NCBI RefSeq assembly: GCF_009709615.1
Contig: NZ_WJYA01000004.1
Span: forward strand, 372,001 to 436,000
Length of the DNA stretch: 64,000 bases
Direction of reading: 5' to 3'
Source of the DNA: Winogradskyella ouciana
GTDB lineage: Bacteria; Bacteroidota; Bacteroidia; Flavobacteriales; Flavobacteriaceae
The notes beneath the pieces were generated by a model. That model was not told the DNA's origin. It ran no database searches and saw only the letters and a list, made by a program, of their open reading frames with translations. Position 1 is the stretch's first letter; every line of letters starts with the position of its first letter. Made by a program: the position numbers and the translations under genes. This document shows, one piece after another, positions 34,648-43,585 of the stretch.

Positions 34648-35339
34648 TTAAAACTATATTTGAAAATCCAAGTTAGGATTTTTACGCCTGCAAAGATAGC
34701 ACCTTTTACCGTACCTGAAACTTTTGAGACACCTATTCTGTTTTTATATCGTACAGGAACTTCTTTATAACTCAATTTTTGCTTAAGAGCTTTAAGTTGC
34801 ATCTCTACTGTCCAACCATAGGTTTTATCTTCCATGTTCAACGCTAACAACTTATCGTACTTAATGGCTCTAAAGGGACCAAGATCGGTAAATTTTGAGC
34901 GAAAAAATAAACGCATCAGACTTGTTGCTAGCCAATTACCAAAAATTTGAGGAAACGTCATTGAGCCGGCCTCACGTAATTCTTTAACTCTTGCTCCTAC
35001 GACAAAATCTATATTCTCTTCAATGATTGGCTTAACGATTTTAGTGAGTTCTTCGGGATAATCGCTATAATCTCCATCTAAAAAAACGACGATATCTGGT
35101 TGCTGAGTGTCATCGAAGCGAACAATATATTCCATGCCTTTAAGACAAGCATAGCCATAACCTTTTCGCGATTCTGTTAAGACAGTAGCACCTGCATTTT
35201 TAGCATTGGTTTCCGTTTGGTCAGTTGAATCGTTGCTCACTACAATAACTTCATCAACTATAGAAGGAATATCCTTTATAACGCGTGGAATGGATTCTTC
35301 CTCATTAAATGCAGGAATGATGACAACAATTTTGGTCAT
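34644..35339 (-). CDS. Dolichyl-phosphate mannose synthase-like GT2
   Basis: A 231-residue GT2 enzyme with VIIPAFNEEESI, VSNDSTDQT and VFLDGDYSDYPEE, plus a late RYKNRIGVSKVSGT block. The sequence resembles DPM1-type enzymes that load a sugar onto polyprenyl phosphate. It could feed the polytopic GT-C protein nearby, which is an inference from gene types. The cellulose-synthase-like gene starts within its last codons. Confidence 0.83.
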   Translation of the reverse strand: MTKIVVIIPAFNEEESIPRVIKDIPSIVDEVIVVSNDSTDQTETNAKNAGATVLTESRKGYGYACLKGMEYIVRFDDTQQPDIVVFLDGDYSDYPEELTKIVKPIIEENIDFVVGARVKELREAGSMTFPQIFGNWLATSLMRLFFRSKFTDLGPFRAIKYDKLLALNMEDKTYGWTVEMQLKALKQKLSYKEVPVRYKNRIGVSKVSGTVKGAIFAGVKILTWIFKYSFK

Positions 35340-35371
35340 TTAGTTAGTTTGAAGATGCAAAAATAGACTTC

Positions 35372-36964
35372 TTATTTCTGATTTACTAAATCCATAAGGT
35401 CAACATCATTACCCAATAAAATTTCGTTCGAGTTAATGCGGCCTTTCATGGAATCGTTTTCTAGTTTTAAGACACCTCTTGGACATACGGCAGAACAAAT
35501 ACCACAGCCAACACAACTTGAGCGTATAATGTTTTCACCTTTTTGGGCATAAGCTCTTACATCGATTCCCATCTCGCAATAGGTAGAACAGTTTCCGCAA
35601 GAAATACACTGGCCTCCATTGGTCGTAATTCTAAATCTCGAAAATAAGCGTTGTTGAAATCCAAGAATAGCAGCCATAGGGCAACCAAAACGGCACCATA
35701 CGCGATTCCCGAAAATTGGATAAAATCCTGTTCCTATAACACCTGAGAATATAGCTCCAATTAAAAACCCATAAGTTGATCTCAGGGTTTCGGCTTTAAA
35801 TAAAAATAAATTAGTGCCATTAAAATAATGCATACCTAACAGCACTAGTATAATCACAAAATAGCCAATGGCACCATATTGCGCATCTTTGGCCAATTGG
35901 TCTCTTTTAAAAATCATTGCCAAGGCAAAAACTACGGTCAATAAAACGGCAACGCTGATAAGGAATGTACTCTTTGTTAACCAATATTTACTGCTATCAT
36001 CTCCTAAATACGAATACACAACTGCCGTAGTCATTAAGACCACAAAAACCACCACACTATGTACGACCCATCGTTCAATTTTCCAGGCAAACTTACGTTT
36101 GTCACTTAAATGCCTAAAGGGATCACCAGCGGTTTCCGCTAGACCACCACAACCGCAAACCCATGAACAGTACCAGCGCTTTCCATATTTGTAGGTTAGG
36201 ATTGGTGTGATGACAAAAATTGAAAGTATTCCGAAGATTAACATTGCCAAACCGATATCGCCTGCATCAATCATTGAATCGACTCTATACTGCTCAAAAT
36301 TATAGTAATTAAGCGGCCAAATATTTTTTAGATCGTAATACGGTAAACTGAAGGATTCTGAGTTTAATCGCGACATAAACTCTGGAATCAAAAACGCAAA
36401 CGATAATTGAAAAAACATTACGGAATAAGTTCGTAATCGTTCGTATTTATTGTGTCTGTATTTCAACAAAAATTTATAACCAAATACTAATATGGCAATG
36501 GTATAGAATACGCCATAAACAAACCACTGGCTGGCTTGTCCACCATTAAGTAATCTACTCAGTGGATCAAAAAGCGCAACCAAACCTGTGTTTTCTGCAC
36601 CATCAGCCCCAAGCCCTAACCAACCTGCTTTAAAATAGAGAACAATATAAAATCCTGTTAATGCCAATCCGGAAATCCATGCCCAAAGTCCGCGAGATGA
36701 GATAGATTTAAACATCACTCCATCGTTCTTAATTCCAGCCATTTTATTGAGGTACAAATCATTCGCAAAAAGTATGGTGCCGATTATTATAGCGAGCAAG
36801 GATACCGTTAGTGTAATTTTGCGATAGGGAAATGTAATATTGAATGTCGCTAACGTTAAAACCATAAGTCCAATCATCCCAATGGCAACGTAAATGCGTT
36901 GCTTTGTTGATAAATCAAAAGCTTCTGGCTTTGTAAGCGACATACTTGGGTTTGGTGTGTTCAT
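35372..36964 (-). CDS. Polytopic 4Fe-4S membrane protein (NapH/NosR/CcoG-like)
   Basis: A 530-residue protein with around ten membrane helices and a C-terminal ferredoxin domain. Two 4Fe-4S motifs are complete: CISCGNCSTYCEMG and CVGCGICSAVCPRG. Two further Cys pairs lie in the membrane part: CSWVCGCGG and CRFGCPM, as in NapH/NosR-type proteins. It likely passes electrons across the membrane, with the FAD oxidoreductase upstream as a candidate donor. A RAYT element separates the two genes. Confidence 0.83.
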   Translation of the reverse strand: MNTPNPSMSLTKPEAFDLSTKQRIYVAIGMIGLMVLTLATFNITFPYRKITLTVSLLAIIIGTILFANDLYLNKMAGIKNDGVMFKSISSRGLWAWISGLALTGFYIVLYFKAGWLGLGADGAENTGLVALFDPLSRLLNGGQASQWFVYGVFYTIAILVFGYKFLLKYRHNKYERLRTYSVMFFQLSFAFLIPEFMSRLNSESFSLPYYDLKNIWPLNYYNFEQYRVDSMIDAGDIGLAMLIFGILSIFVITPILTYKYGKRWYCSWVCGCGGLAETAGDPFRHLSDKRKFAWKIERWVVHSVVVFVVLMTTAVVYSYLGDDSSKYWLTKSTFLISVAVLLTVVFALAMIFKRDQLAKDAQYGAIGYFVIILVLLGMHYFNGTNLFLFKAETLRSTYGFLIGAIFSGVIGTGFYPIFGNRVWCRFGCPMAAILGFQQRLFSRFRITTNGGQCISCGNCSTYCEMGIDVRAYAQKGENIIRSSCVGCGICSAVCPRGVLKLENDSMKGRINSNEILLGNDVDLMDLVNQK

Positions 36965-36978
36965 TGTTTTTTGTTTGG

Positions 36979-37011
36979 AGACCTCACAGGTTTTAGAAAC
37001 CTGTGAGGTCT
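36979..37011. repeat. REP palindrome, right flank of the RAYT gene's 3' end
   Basis: AGACCTCACAGG and CCTGTGAGGTCT pair perfectly around a short TTTTAGAAA centre. It is near-identical to the copies at 37592 and 50591. Confidence 0.85.
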
Positions 37012-37036
37012 AAATTCTTATTCTAAAGTTAGTTCT

Positions 37037-37576
37037 TCAATAGTATTCTTTTTTGGAATGTAATACCATGGAAAAATTTTCAGTGTTTTCAAAAAGGTTA
37101 ATTATAAATGTTCTACTTAAAAGAGTTGGTTTGTCAGAAACCAATGCTTGGTAAGAGGAATATTTATAAGAAGAAACATCTTGAGTAAATCCATGATGCA
37201 CTGCATTGTTATTAATATAAATTATTAACGATTTCAGATATTCCTCATCGGTTATTTTAATTCTTGAAAATCTATCTTGAAATAGGCTCCCTGTTCTACC
37301 ATAAGCTTTATTTATAGCTTTCGTATAAGCGTTAAAACAATTAGAAAATGCTTGTGAAATAAATTTATCTTCAACATTACTTTTAGTTTTTACGAGTAGA
37401 TGAAAGTGATTTTTAAGTAGGCAATAAGATAAGAGTTCAGCTACTGGTAGAATATGTTTTTTTAGAAGCGAAAGGAAATAAGCATAATTACGTTCTTCGA
37501 TAAATATATCTTCTTTATTATTCCCGCAATTATAGATGTGGTAATAGGAATCTTTTATTATTGGTTCGTATTTCAT
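37037..37576 (-). CDS. REP-associated tyrosine transposase (RAYT, Y1_Tnp family)
   Basis: A 179-residue single-strand transposase. The HUH motif is His57-Phe58-His59 in LKNHFHLLVK, and the catalytic Tyr is Tyr120 in LIIYINNNAVHHG. RAYTs are domesticated relatives of IS200/IS605 transposases that bind and cut REP palindromes. Here the gene is flanked within 30 bp on each side by the same 33-bp palindrome, the classic unit. It is intact. Confidence 0.9.
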   Translation of the reverse strand: MKYEPIIKDSYYHIYNCGNNKEDIFIEERNYAYFLSLLKKHILPVAELLSYCLLKNHFHLLVKTKSNVEDKFISQAFSNCFNAYTKAINKAYGRTGSLFQDRFSRIKITDEEYLKSLIIYINNNAVHHGFTQDVSSYKYSSYQALVSDKPTLLSRTFIINLFENTENFSMVLHSKKEYY

Positions 37577-37591
37577 TGCTTCAAGTTACAC

Positions 37592-37624
37592 AGACCTCAC
37601 AGGTTTCCAAAACCTGTGAGGTCT
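37592..37624. repeat. REP palindrome, flank of the RAYT gene's 5' end
   Basis: AGACCTCACAGG and CCTGTGAGGTCT pair perfectly; only the few central bases differ from the other flank. It lies 16 bp before the RAYT start on the minus strand. Confidence 0.85.
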
Positions 37625-37633
37625 CCTAAATTA

Positions 37634-38938
37634 TTATGATGGTTGTAATTGTCTGTTGTATGCGTTTAAAATTTCTTTTTCATAATGGTCGTAAAACTCT
37701 GGATCAAAATTGGCTTGTCTTAAATTCTTAACCACAAAATCAATATCGCGTTTTTCTGTCAGCCATTTATCAAAAGTGTCGTGTTTCATTCGAATCCCAA
37801 AGGTGTTGATTCCCAAAAATTCACTAGTGTCTTTGTTGAATGCAATTGTGATGCATTTGGTGTCATCCTCATGTTTCCAGTGAAAATGTTGTTCGTAATC
37901 CGGTCGACCTTTACTGCCATGTACCCAACCATAGGTTTGGTATTCAATATCCATAAACTTTGCGGAATTGAACCAATGGCCAGGATTATAAGCCATCTTG
38001 TTACCACAAAGCGTTTGCGCTAAAACTTCTCCCATCATGCGTCCTGTGTACCAAACGGCTTCGATTGGTCTACGATTTTCATTGGGTTCTTGTTGCTCAG
38101 CACAGTCGCCAACGGCATAGACATCTTCAACATTGGTTTCGAGATATTTGTTAACCTTTACTCCCTTGTCAGTTTCAATTTCAGAATCCTTTAGAAAATC
38201 AATATTCGGTGACACTCCAGCAGTTAATCCCACTAAATTACAAGGAATTTCCTCTCCGGTTTCTTCGATAATAACTGATTTTGCTTTTCCGTTTTCGTCC
38301 GATTTTATTTCCTTTAGATTTGACGATAAGCGTAAATCTATATGATGGTTTTTAATATGCCTATTGATCATTTGGCTTTCGCCTTCTGGTAAAACACCAT
38401 TCCAAAAACTAGATTCTCTAACTAAAAATGTAACAGGAATATTTCTTGAATTCAACATTTCAGCCAATTCAATGCCTATTAAACCTCCACCTACTATCAC
38501 GGCACGTTTACAGACCTTGTTGTTTGGCGCATCAATTTCGAGTTGGTCCACATCTTGTTTGGTGTACAAACCTTGTACGCCTTTTAAATCTTGCCCTGGC
38601 CAGCCGAATTTATTGGGTTTGCTTCCTGTGGCAATGACCAATTTGTCGTAGGTCATTAAATCTCCTTCAGCAAAATGAAGCGTTTTTGATTTGGTTTCAA
38701 TATGTTTCACATAACCTTTTTTCAACTCAATTCTATTCTTCTTCCAAAACCAATCTTCGTAAGGTTTGGTGTGCTCGTAGGTCATGTGGCCCATATAAAT
38801 GTACATTAGTGCTGTACGGGAAAAGAAGTAGTCGGTTTCAGCAGAAATTATTGTAATTCTTTTGTCTGAAAGTTTTCTGATATGCCTTGCAAGTGTAACA
38901 CCAGAAATGCCGTTGCCAATAATAACAATGTGCTCCAT
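37634..38938 (-). CDS. FAD-dependent NAD(P)H oxidoreductase (rubredoxin-reductase-like)
   Basis: A 434-residue pyridine-nucleotide-disulphide-oxidoreductase-fold protein. FAD motif IVIIGNGISGVTLARH at the start, NAD motif AVIVGGGLIGIELAE (about residues 147-161), and VYAVGDCAEQ near 265. Redox cysteines of the disulphide class are absent, placing it with ferredoxin- or rubredoxin-reductase-like enzymes. It precedes the 4Fe-4S membrane protein on the same strand, now split from it by the RAYT element. Confidence 0.85.
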   Translation of the reverse strand: MEHIVIIGNGISGVTLARHIRKLSDKRITIISAETDYFFSRTALMYIYMGHMTYEHTKPYEDWFWKKNRIELKKGYVKHIETKSKTLHFAEGDLMTYDKLVIATGSKPNKFGWPGQDLKGVQGLYTKQDVDQLEIDAPNNKVCKRAVIVGGGLIGIELAEMLNSRNIPVTFLVRESSFWNGVLPEGESQMINRHIKNHHIDLRLSSNLKEIKSDENGKAKSVIIEETGEEIPCNLVGLTAGVSPNIDFLKDSEIETDKGVKVNKYLETNVEDVYAVGDCAEQQEPNENRRPIEAVWYTGRMMGEVLAQTLCGNKMAYNPGHWFNSAKFMDIEYQTYGWVHGSKGRPDYEQHFHWKHEDDTKCITIAFNKDTSEFLGINTFGIRMKHDTFDKWLTEKRDIDFVVKNLRQANFDPEFYDHYEKEILNAYNRQLQPS

Positions 38939-39056
38939 TTTTTAGGCCCGAGAAGTCGGGAAACTTTTGTAGTTAGATATCTTTATGTCGAAGGATTTGA
39001 TAAAACCTTAACAGCGATAGTTCAATTTCTTTTAAATTTAGGCATAAATTTACAGT

Positions 39057-40067
39057 ATGAGATATTTTTTACAGTTCCTTTTGGTTTTCGTTTTAGTGGG
39101 TTGTGCTGCAGTACCCTTTAAGCCTGTAAAATTTAATGGAGTGAGTTTTGTAGCCGCAAGGGATGCGGTAGATACAACCCACGTCAATCCGGTAGTAAAT
39201 GTCGGTGCAAATAGTGCAGCGATTATGCCATTTGGGTTTATTAGAAATTTAGATAACCCAACTATAGTTCATAATACTAATAGGCAATGGTATGGTGAAA
39301 CTAGGGCAGGAGCCAAGCAATACATCGAAGAGCTTCGTAAAGCAAAAATTAAAATTATGGTGAAACCACAACTTTGGATTACCCATGGATTTTTTACCGG
39401 TTTTCTGGAAATGAAAACAGAAACTAATTGGAAACTTTTGGAATCCTCATATTCAGATTTTATTTTGGAATATGCTGAATTGGCAGAAGAAGTCAATGCC
39501 GAAATATTTTGCATCGGCACTGAGCTCGAAAATTTTATTAAACATAGACCAGAATATTGGAACGGTCTTATAGTCAAAATAAAAAACATTTATAAAGGCA
39601 AACTCACTTATGCAGCCAATTGGGATGAATATAAACGCACTCCGTTTTGGGAGCAACTGGATTATATAGGTATAGATGCCTATTTTCCGGTAAGTGACAA
39701 ACAAACACCTACGGTTGAAGATTGCCTAAAAGGATGGGAAAAGCACAAACCAGTGATACAAGAGTTTTCGGAACAACTGAACAGACCGATTTTGTTTACC
39801 GAATATGGTTATAGAAGTGTAGATTTTAGTGGAAGAGAACCGTGGGTGTCAGATCACACCATGAGAGATGTAAACCTTGAAGCCCAAGTAAACACCACAA
39901 AAGCGCTTTTTGAAACCTTTTGGAAAGAGGATTGGTTTGCAGGAGGCTTTGTATGGAAGTGGTTTCATAAGCACGACAAAGTTGGAGGTGCAGAAAACCC
40001 AATGTTTACCCCTCAAAACAAACCTGTTGAGAAAGTTATTCAATCTTACTACACACAATACAATTAA
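39057..40067 (+). CDS. Lipoprotein TIM-barrel glycoside hydrolase (GH113-like)
   Basis: A 336-residue predicted lipoprotein (lipobox LVGC, Cys16). The TIM barrel has the acid/base block CIGTELENFI and the nucleophile block LFTEYGYRSVD, as in GH113 beta-mannanases. Substrate inferred only. The phosphatase gene starts 5 bp after the stop, so the two are co-transcribed. Confidence 0.8.
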   Translation: MRYFLQFLLVFVLVGCAAVPFKPVKFNGVSFVAARDAVDTTHVNPVVNVGANSAAIMPFGFIRNLDNPTIVHNTNRQWYGETRAGAKQYIEELRKAKIKIMVKPQLWITHGFFTGFLEMKTETNWKLLESSYSDFILEYAELAEEVNAEIFCIGTELENFIKHRPEYWNGLIVKIKNIYKGKLTYAANWDEYKRTPFWEQLDYIGIDAYFPVSDKQTPTVEDCLKGWEKHKPVIQEFSEQLNRPILFTEYGYRSVDFSGREPWVSDHTMRDVNLEAQVNTTKALFETFWKEDWFAGGFVWKWFHKHDKVGGAENPMFTPQNKPVEKVIQSYYTQYN

Positions 40068-40072
40068 TTTAT

Positions 40073-40801
40073 ATGCGAACATTAGCAATTGGCGATATTC
40101 ATGGAGGACTGAGAGGTTTAACCCAACTTTTAGAACGCGCTAAAGTCAATAAGGATGATAAACTCATCTTTTTAGGTGACTATGTTGATGGTTGGAGCGA
40201 ATCTGCCCAAGTTATCCAATACCTCATAGAACTTTCAGAAAAAAATGAATGTGTGTTTATAAAAGGTAACCACGATATTTGGTGCGAAAAATGGTTACAG
40301 CATGGTACGGCTCCACCAGTTTGGCTATACCATGGTGGAAAAGGCACCATTGAAAGCTATAAAGATTTTTCAAAGGGCGATAAACAAAAGCATTTAGAGT
40401 TTTTTCAGACTATGCCAATGTACTATATAGACAATCAGAATAGACTTTATGTGCATGCTGGTTTTACCTCAATGCACGGTGTTAAGGAAGAAAAATTTGA
40501 ACAGAGCTTTTGTACGGACCGTACACTATGGGAAATGGTGCAGACTATGGATAAGCGTATAAAAAAAGACGCAGATAATTACCCAAATCGATTAAAGCAT
40601 TATTCTGAAATTTACATCGGTCACACACCAACCTTGCGCAGTCACAGTTACGAGCCGATGAATAAAGCCAATGTTTGGAATGTAGATACTGGTGCAGCAT
40701 TTACAGGTATGTTGTCTGCCATAGACATTGATACGAAAGAGATTTTTCAAAGTGATACATTGCCTAAGCTTTATCCAGATGAGGATGGGAGGAATGGCTA
40801 G
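40073..40801 (+). CDS. PPP-type metallophosphatase
   Basis: A 242-residue calcineurin-like phosphatase of the bacterial Ser/Thr phosphatase type: GDIHGGLRG, LGDYVDGW, KGNHDIW and a late YIGHTPT metal-His block. It may act on phosphoproteins or nucleotides such as Ap4A; not decidable here. It follows the GH113-like gene, and palindromic repeat DNA follows it. Confidence 0.87.
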   Translation: MRTLAIGDIHGGLRGLTQLLERAKVNKDDKLIFLGDYVDGWSESAQVIQYLIELSEKNECVFIKGNHDIWCEKWLQHGTAPPVWLYHGGKGTIESYKDFSKGDKQKHLEFFQTMPMYYIDNQNRLYVHAGFTSMHGVKEEKFEQSFCTDRTLWEMVQTMDKRIKKDADNYPNRLKHYSEIYIGHTPTLRSHSYEPMNKANVWNVDTGAAFTGMLSAIDIDTKEIFQSDTLPKLYPDEDGRNG

Positions 40802-40833
40802 TTATAGATTGTTAAAAATTTTTGATAAGAAAG

Positions 40834-40960
40834 ACACCCCTAATGAGCTTCGCTCGCTATCTTCAATAAAAGCTATCGCTTCTATTTCGATAATCCTCAA
40901 GGGGACAATTCTAAAAAGAACCTTTGGACTAGTGTCCCCTTGAGGGGACTTTAGGGGTGT
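40834..40960. repeat. Palindromic element with ACACCCCTAA ends
   Basis: The element is bounded by ACACCCCTAA (40834-40843) and TTAGGGGTGT (40951-40960). Inside, CCTCAAGGGGACA (40895-40907) pairs with TGTCCCCTTGAGG (40933-40945). A shorter copy lies at 51148-51228. This is a non-coding repeat family. Confidence 0.8.
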
Positions 40961-40985
40961 AAAGATGAATGAGTTTGATATTTAA

Positions 40986-41675
40986 TCAACAAAGATGCCT
41001 TTTATAATAAGCCAGCATCTCATCAGCTGAAGCACCAAACCATTTCTTCACATAGATGGTCCAGAAGTGGTATTGCACTTTCCAAATACCATGCTCTTCA
41101 TACATTCTGGCAGATGTTCTTAGCTTTTTATTGATAACTACAAATTCATTGCGAGCGTAGAGCTCATTAATTAAAATGTTATCTTCATAGATGATATAAT
41201 TTTCGTCATAACCACCTATTTCATCAAACAAAGCACGTGTTATAAATTGACTTTGGTCACCACCTCTACATGCACGCCAACTGAATTGCGTTAACCAACT
41301 TGCTAATCTTAACCACCAATGGTCGCTGTCGAACTGTAATCTAAAACAACCGGCGTTATTACCTTTATGGACTTCATCAATAATATATTTATCATATCTG
41401 TTTGGAGGAAAAGAATCGGCATGAAGAAAATATAGAATATCACCTTTAGCATGCTTTGCTCCGAAATTCATTTGTTTGGCTCTTCCTTTTTCTGAATCTA
41501 AAAGCACAATGTTTAAATCGAGAGATTTAACAATGTCTTTAGTGTCATCAGTACTTCCACCATCAACAACTATAATTTCTGAAATTGAATTTAACGACGC
41601 ATTATCAATTAAATGATGGAGTACATCTTTAATGGTTTCAGACTCGTTTAAAACAGGAATTATAATGCTAATCAT
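40986..41675 (-). CDS. TIGR04283-type arsenosugar glycosyltransferase
   Basis: A 229-residue GT2 enzyme with ISIIIPVLNESETI, VVDGGSTDDT and YFLHADSFPP, then the GGDQSQFITRALF segment. It matches the TIGR04283 family linked with arsenosugar synthesis. It is the last gene of the minus-strand arsenosugar cluster, downstream of DUF547. Confidence 0.82.
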   Translation of the reverse strand: MISIIIPVLNESETIKDVLHHLIDNASLNSISEIIVVDGGSTDDTKDIVKSLDLNIVLLDSEKGRAKQMNFGAKHAKGDILYFLHADSFPPNRYDKYIIDEVHKGNNAGCFRLQFDSDHWWLRLASWLTQFSWRACRGGDQSQFITRALFDEIGGYDENYIIYEDNILINELYARNEFVVINKKLRTSARMYEEHGIWKVQYHFWTIYVKKWFGASADEMLAYYKRHLC

Positions 41676-41708
41676 ATAGTTACTTACGGAAATTACAAGA
41701 TAATAGTT

Positions 41709-42593
41709 TTAATCGTTTAAATCCCAATTGTAGTCTTTGTAACTCTTCTTTGCAGATTCTGAAATGGTAACAGTAGTATATTGGTTCAGAAAATCAATTA
41801 AACTTCCATTTTGCTCAAAGTCTTTTTTAAACCACTTAAAGATTTTGGATAGTTTGATTTCGTCTTTTGAAAATTCATTTTTCGAAGTGTCAGCTAAAAA
41901 TTCATTAGTGGCATTGGTTAATTGCTCTTCAAGTTTTGATGCTGTAAACGCTTCATTTTGAAGCTTGGGACAAGACACAGACGCACAAACTATGGCAAAA
42001 TGAATACGTGGCTCGTCCATTTTACGTAATATTTCATGCTCAATATCATTGAGGTTATACCATTTATCACCAAACTGCCATAAGCGTTGGTCCCAAGGGT
42101 CTTTAATGTCTTTTATGCTTTCTAAAGGATAATTTTTTAGGATTAAATCTACAGTCAAGGTGTTGTAAGCGTTAATCCAGTAAGCCAATTTGTCGTCTTT
42201 ATTCCAATCTTCGGTTGGAGTATTGTGTGTTAAGTCATCGATATAAACACTTAATTCCCTAGGGTTATTTTTAAAGCTTTTATAATCTACATTTCCACCT
42301 TCAGTAACATATTTTTTTAATAATTTATTCCATCTGCTATGGTTGAAAGCTTCAGGCTTATAATCATCTACAACATCGACTTCTTCTAGTTTAGGAGGTT
42401 TTGGCGGTAAGGGTATTTCAACTTCTGTTTCATCAACTAAAGATCCTGGAGAAGGAGGTGCCTCAACAGCATCAGGCACTTCGGTAACAACCGCAACTTC
42501 TTTGGTTTGTTCGGGTTGAGCTAAAACAGTGTTTTTTGCACCACAACAAGCGCTGGTTAATAATGCTACTACTAAAATTGATATATATTTCAT
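41709..42593 (-). CDS. DUF547 lipoprotein of the arsenosugar cluster
   Basis: A 294-residue predicted lipoprotein (LTSAC, Cys16), then a Pro/Glu-rich linker to about residue 75. A DUF547 domain follows with KLAYWINAYNTLTVDLIL, WYNLNDIEHEIL and HFAIVCASVSCPKL. The Cys and His in these blocks suggest a papain-like fold; activity is unproven. It often accompanies arsenosugar genes. Confidence 0.83.
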   Translation of the reverse strand: MKYISILVVALLTSACCGAKNTVLAQPEQTKEVAVVTEVPDAVEAPPSPGSLVDETEVEIPLPPKPPKLEEVDVVDDYKPEAFNHSRWNKLLKKYVTEGGNVDYKSFKNNPRELSVYIDDLTHNTPTEDWNKDDKLAYWINAYNTLTVDLILKNYPLESIKDIKDPWDQRLWQFGDKWYNLNDIEHEILRKMDEPRIHFAIVCASVSCPKLQNEAFTASKLEEQLTNATNEFLADTSKNEFSKDEIKLSKIFKWFKKDFEQNGSLIDFLNQYTTVTISESAKKSYKDYNWDLND

Positions 42594-42604
42594 GTGTATT
42601 GCTT

Positions 42605-43507
42605 CTATTTATGAGGTTTCTGTCTGCGGGAAAAAGCAGGATAAGCCTCCTGACGTAAAAAATCCTTAGGAAACGTTTCATCGCCTTCAAAACCTAATTC
42701 TATATCCCTTCCGTCGTGAGGCACATGAGCAGTTTTAAAAAGATAGTCCCAAAGACTTAAAGTTAGTCCATAATTAACACCATACCTTACATGTTTGGGT
42801 AAGGCTTTGGCATGGTGCCAAATATGCATTTTAGGATTGTTGAAAATGTATTTTAAAACGCCGTAATCCCATCCCAAATTCGCATGGTTTAAATGACCAA
42901 TAGCAATGGTAAAAAAATAAACAATGGCAACATCTTGTGCATCAAAACCACCAATTAGAGCTATCGGAATATAAAGTAAAGATTTATAAACCACAGGTTC
43001 CATCCAATGATAGCGTAAGTGTGCAGCAAATCCCATTTCTTTTACGGAGTGGTGCACTTTATGGAAATTCCAGAGCCAAGGCACGCGATGCAGTAGGCGA
43101 TGGGTATTCCATTGTACAAAATCAGATATCAGGAAGAATATTAGTAAGCCTAGCCATTGCGGTAAATCATCCACATCAAAAAGTTGAATATCAGAAAGCG
43201 ATAAACCAACTACACTTAAAACATCATTAAATAGTTCTGAAGCCGTATTTGACAAGGCGATGAGGACGATGAGATTTAGTAAAAAGAAATTGAAAAACAT
43301 GTAAAAGGTGTCCAGCCAAAAATCTTTTCTAAAAATAGATTGATTTTTTCGCCAAGGAAAAGCGATTTCCAAAACCCAAACCAAAAGTGAAATTATAATA
43401 AGGCCATAGAAAAAGTTATCCCAATGGTTGAGGTCAATGAGCTCGTACTTGAGATAATTCCAATAATCGGAATAGGATTTTTTAAATATGTCTATGTACT
43501 TATCCAT
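42605..43507 (-). CDS. Sterol desaturase/fatty acid hydroxylase family protein
   Basis: A 300-residue membrane di-iron enzyme. The histidine clusters are present: HRLLH (with preceding WNTH), HKVHHS and HIWHHAKALP. Family members hydroxylate or desaturate lipids. Within the arsenosugar cluster it could act on an arsenolipid tail; this is inference. It ends 11 bp before the DUF547 gene. Confidence 0.82.
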   Translation of the reverse strand: MDKYIDIFKKSYSDYWNYLKYELIDLNHWDNFFYGLIIISLLVWVLEIAFPWRKNQSIFRKDFWLDTFYMFFNFFLLNLIVLIALSNTASELFNDVLSVVGLSLSDIQLFDVDDLPQWLGLLIFFLISDFVQWNTHRLLHRVPWLWNFHKVHHSVKEMGFAAHLRYHWMEPVVYKSLLYIPIALIGGFDAQDVAIVYFFTIAIGHLNHANLGWDYGVLKYIFNNPKMHIWHHAKALPKHVRYGVNYGLTLSLWDYLFKTAHVPHDGRDIELGFEGDETFPKDFLRQEAYPAFSRRQKPHK

Positions 43508-43509
43508 CT

Positions 43510-43577
43510 GTCATTCCTACGAAGGCAGGAATCTCTATTGTTAATTTAAAGTGGATTCCTGCCTTCGCAGGAATAAC
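43510..43577. repeat. Inverted repeat with terminator-like fold between two cluster genes
   Basis: GTCATTCCTACGAAGGCAGG plus AATC pairs with GATTCCTGCCTTCGCAGGAA around an AT-rich loop. It lies between the arsM and desaturase genes and belongs to the same loose family of GTCATTCC-type repeats as 44569-44636. Confidence 0.7.
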
Positions 43578-43585
43578 AATGTAGT

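Noticed and set aside
42937..43230. 97-codon plus-strand frame inside the sterol desaturase gene
   Set aside because: Antisense to the conserved histidine-box gene; no signature of its own.
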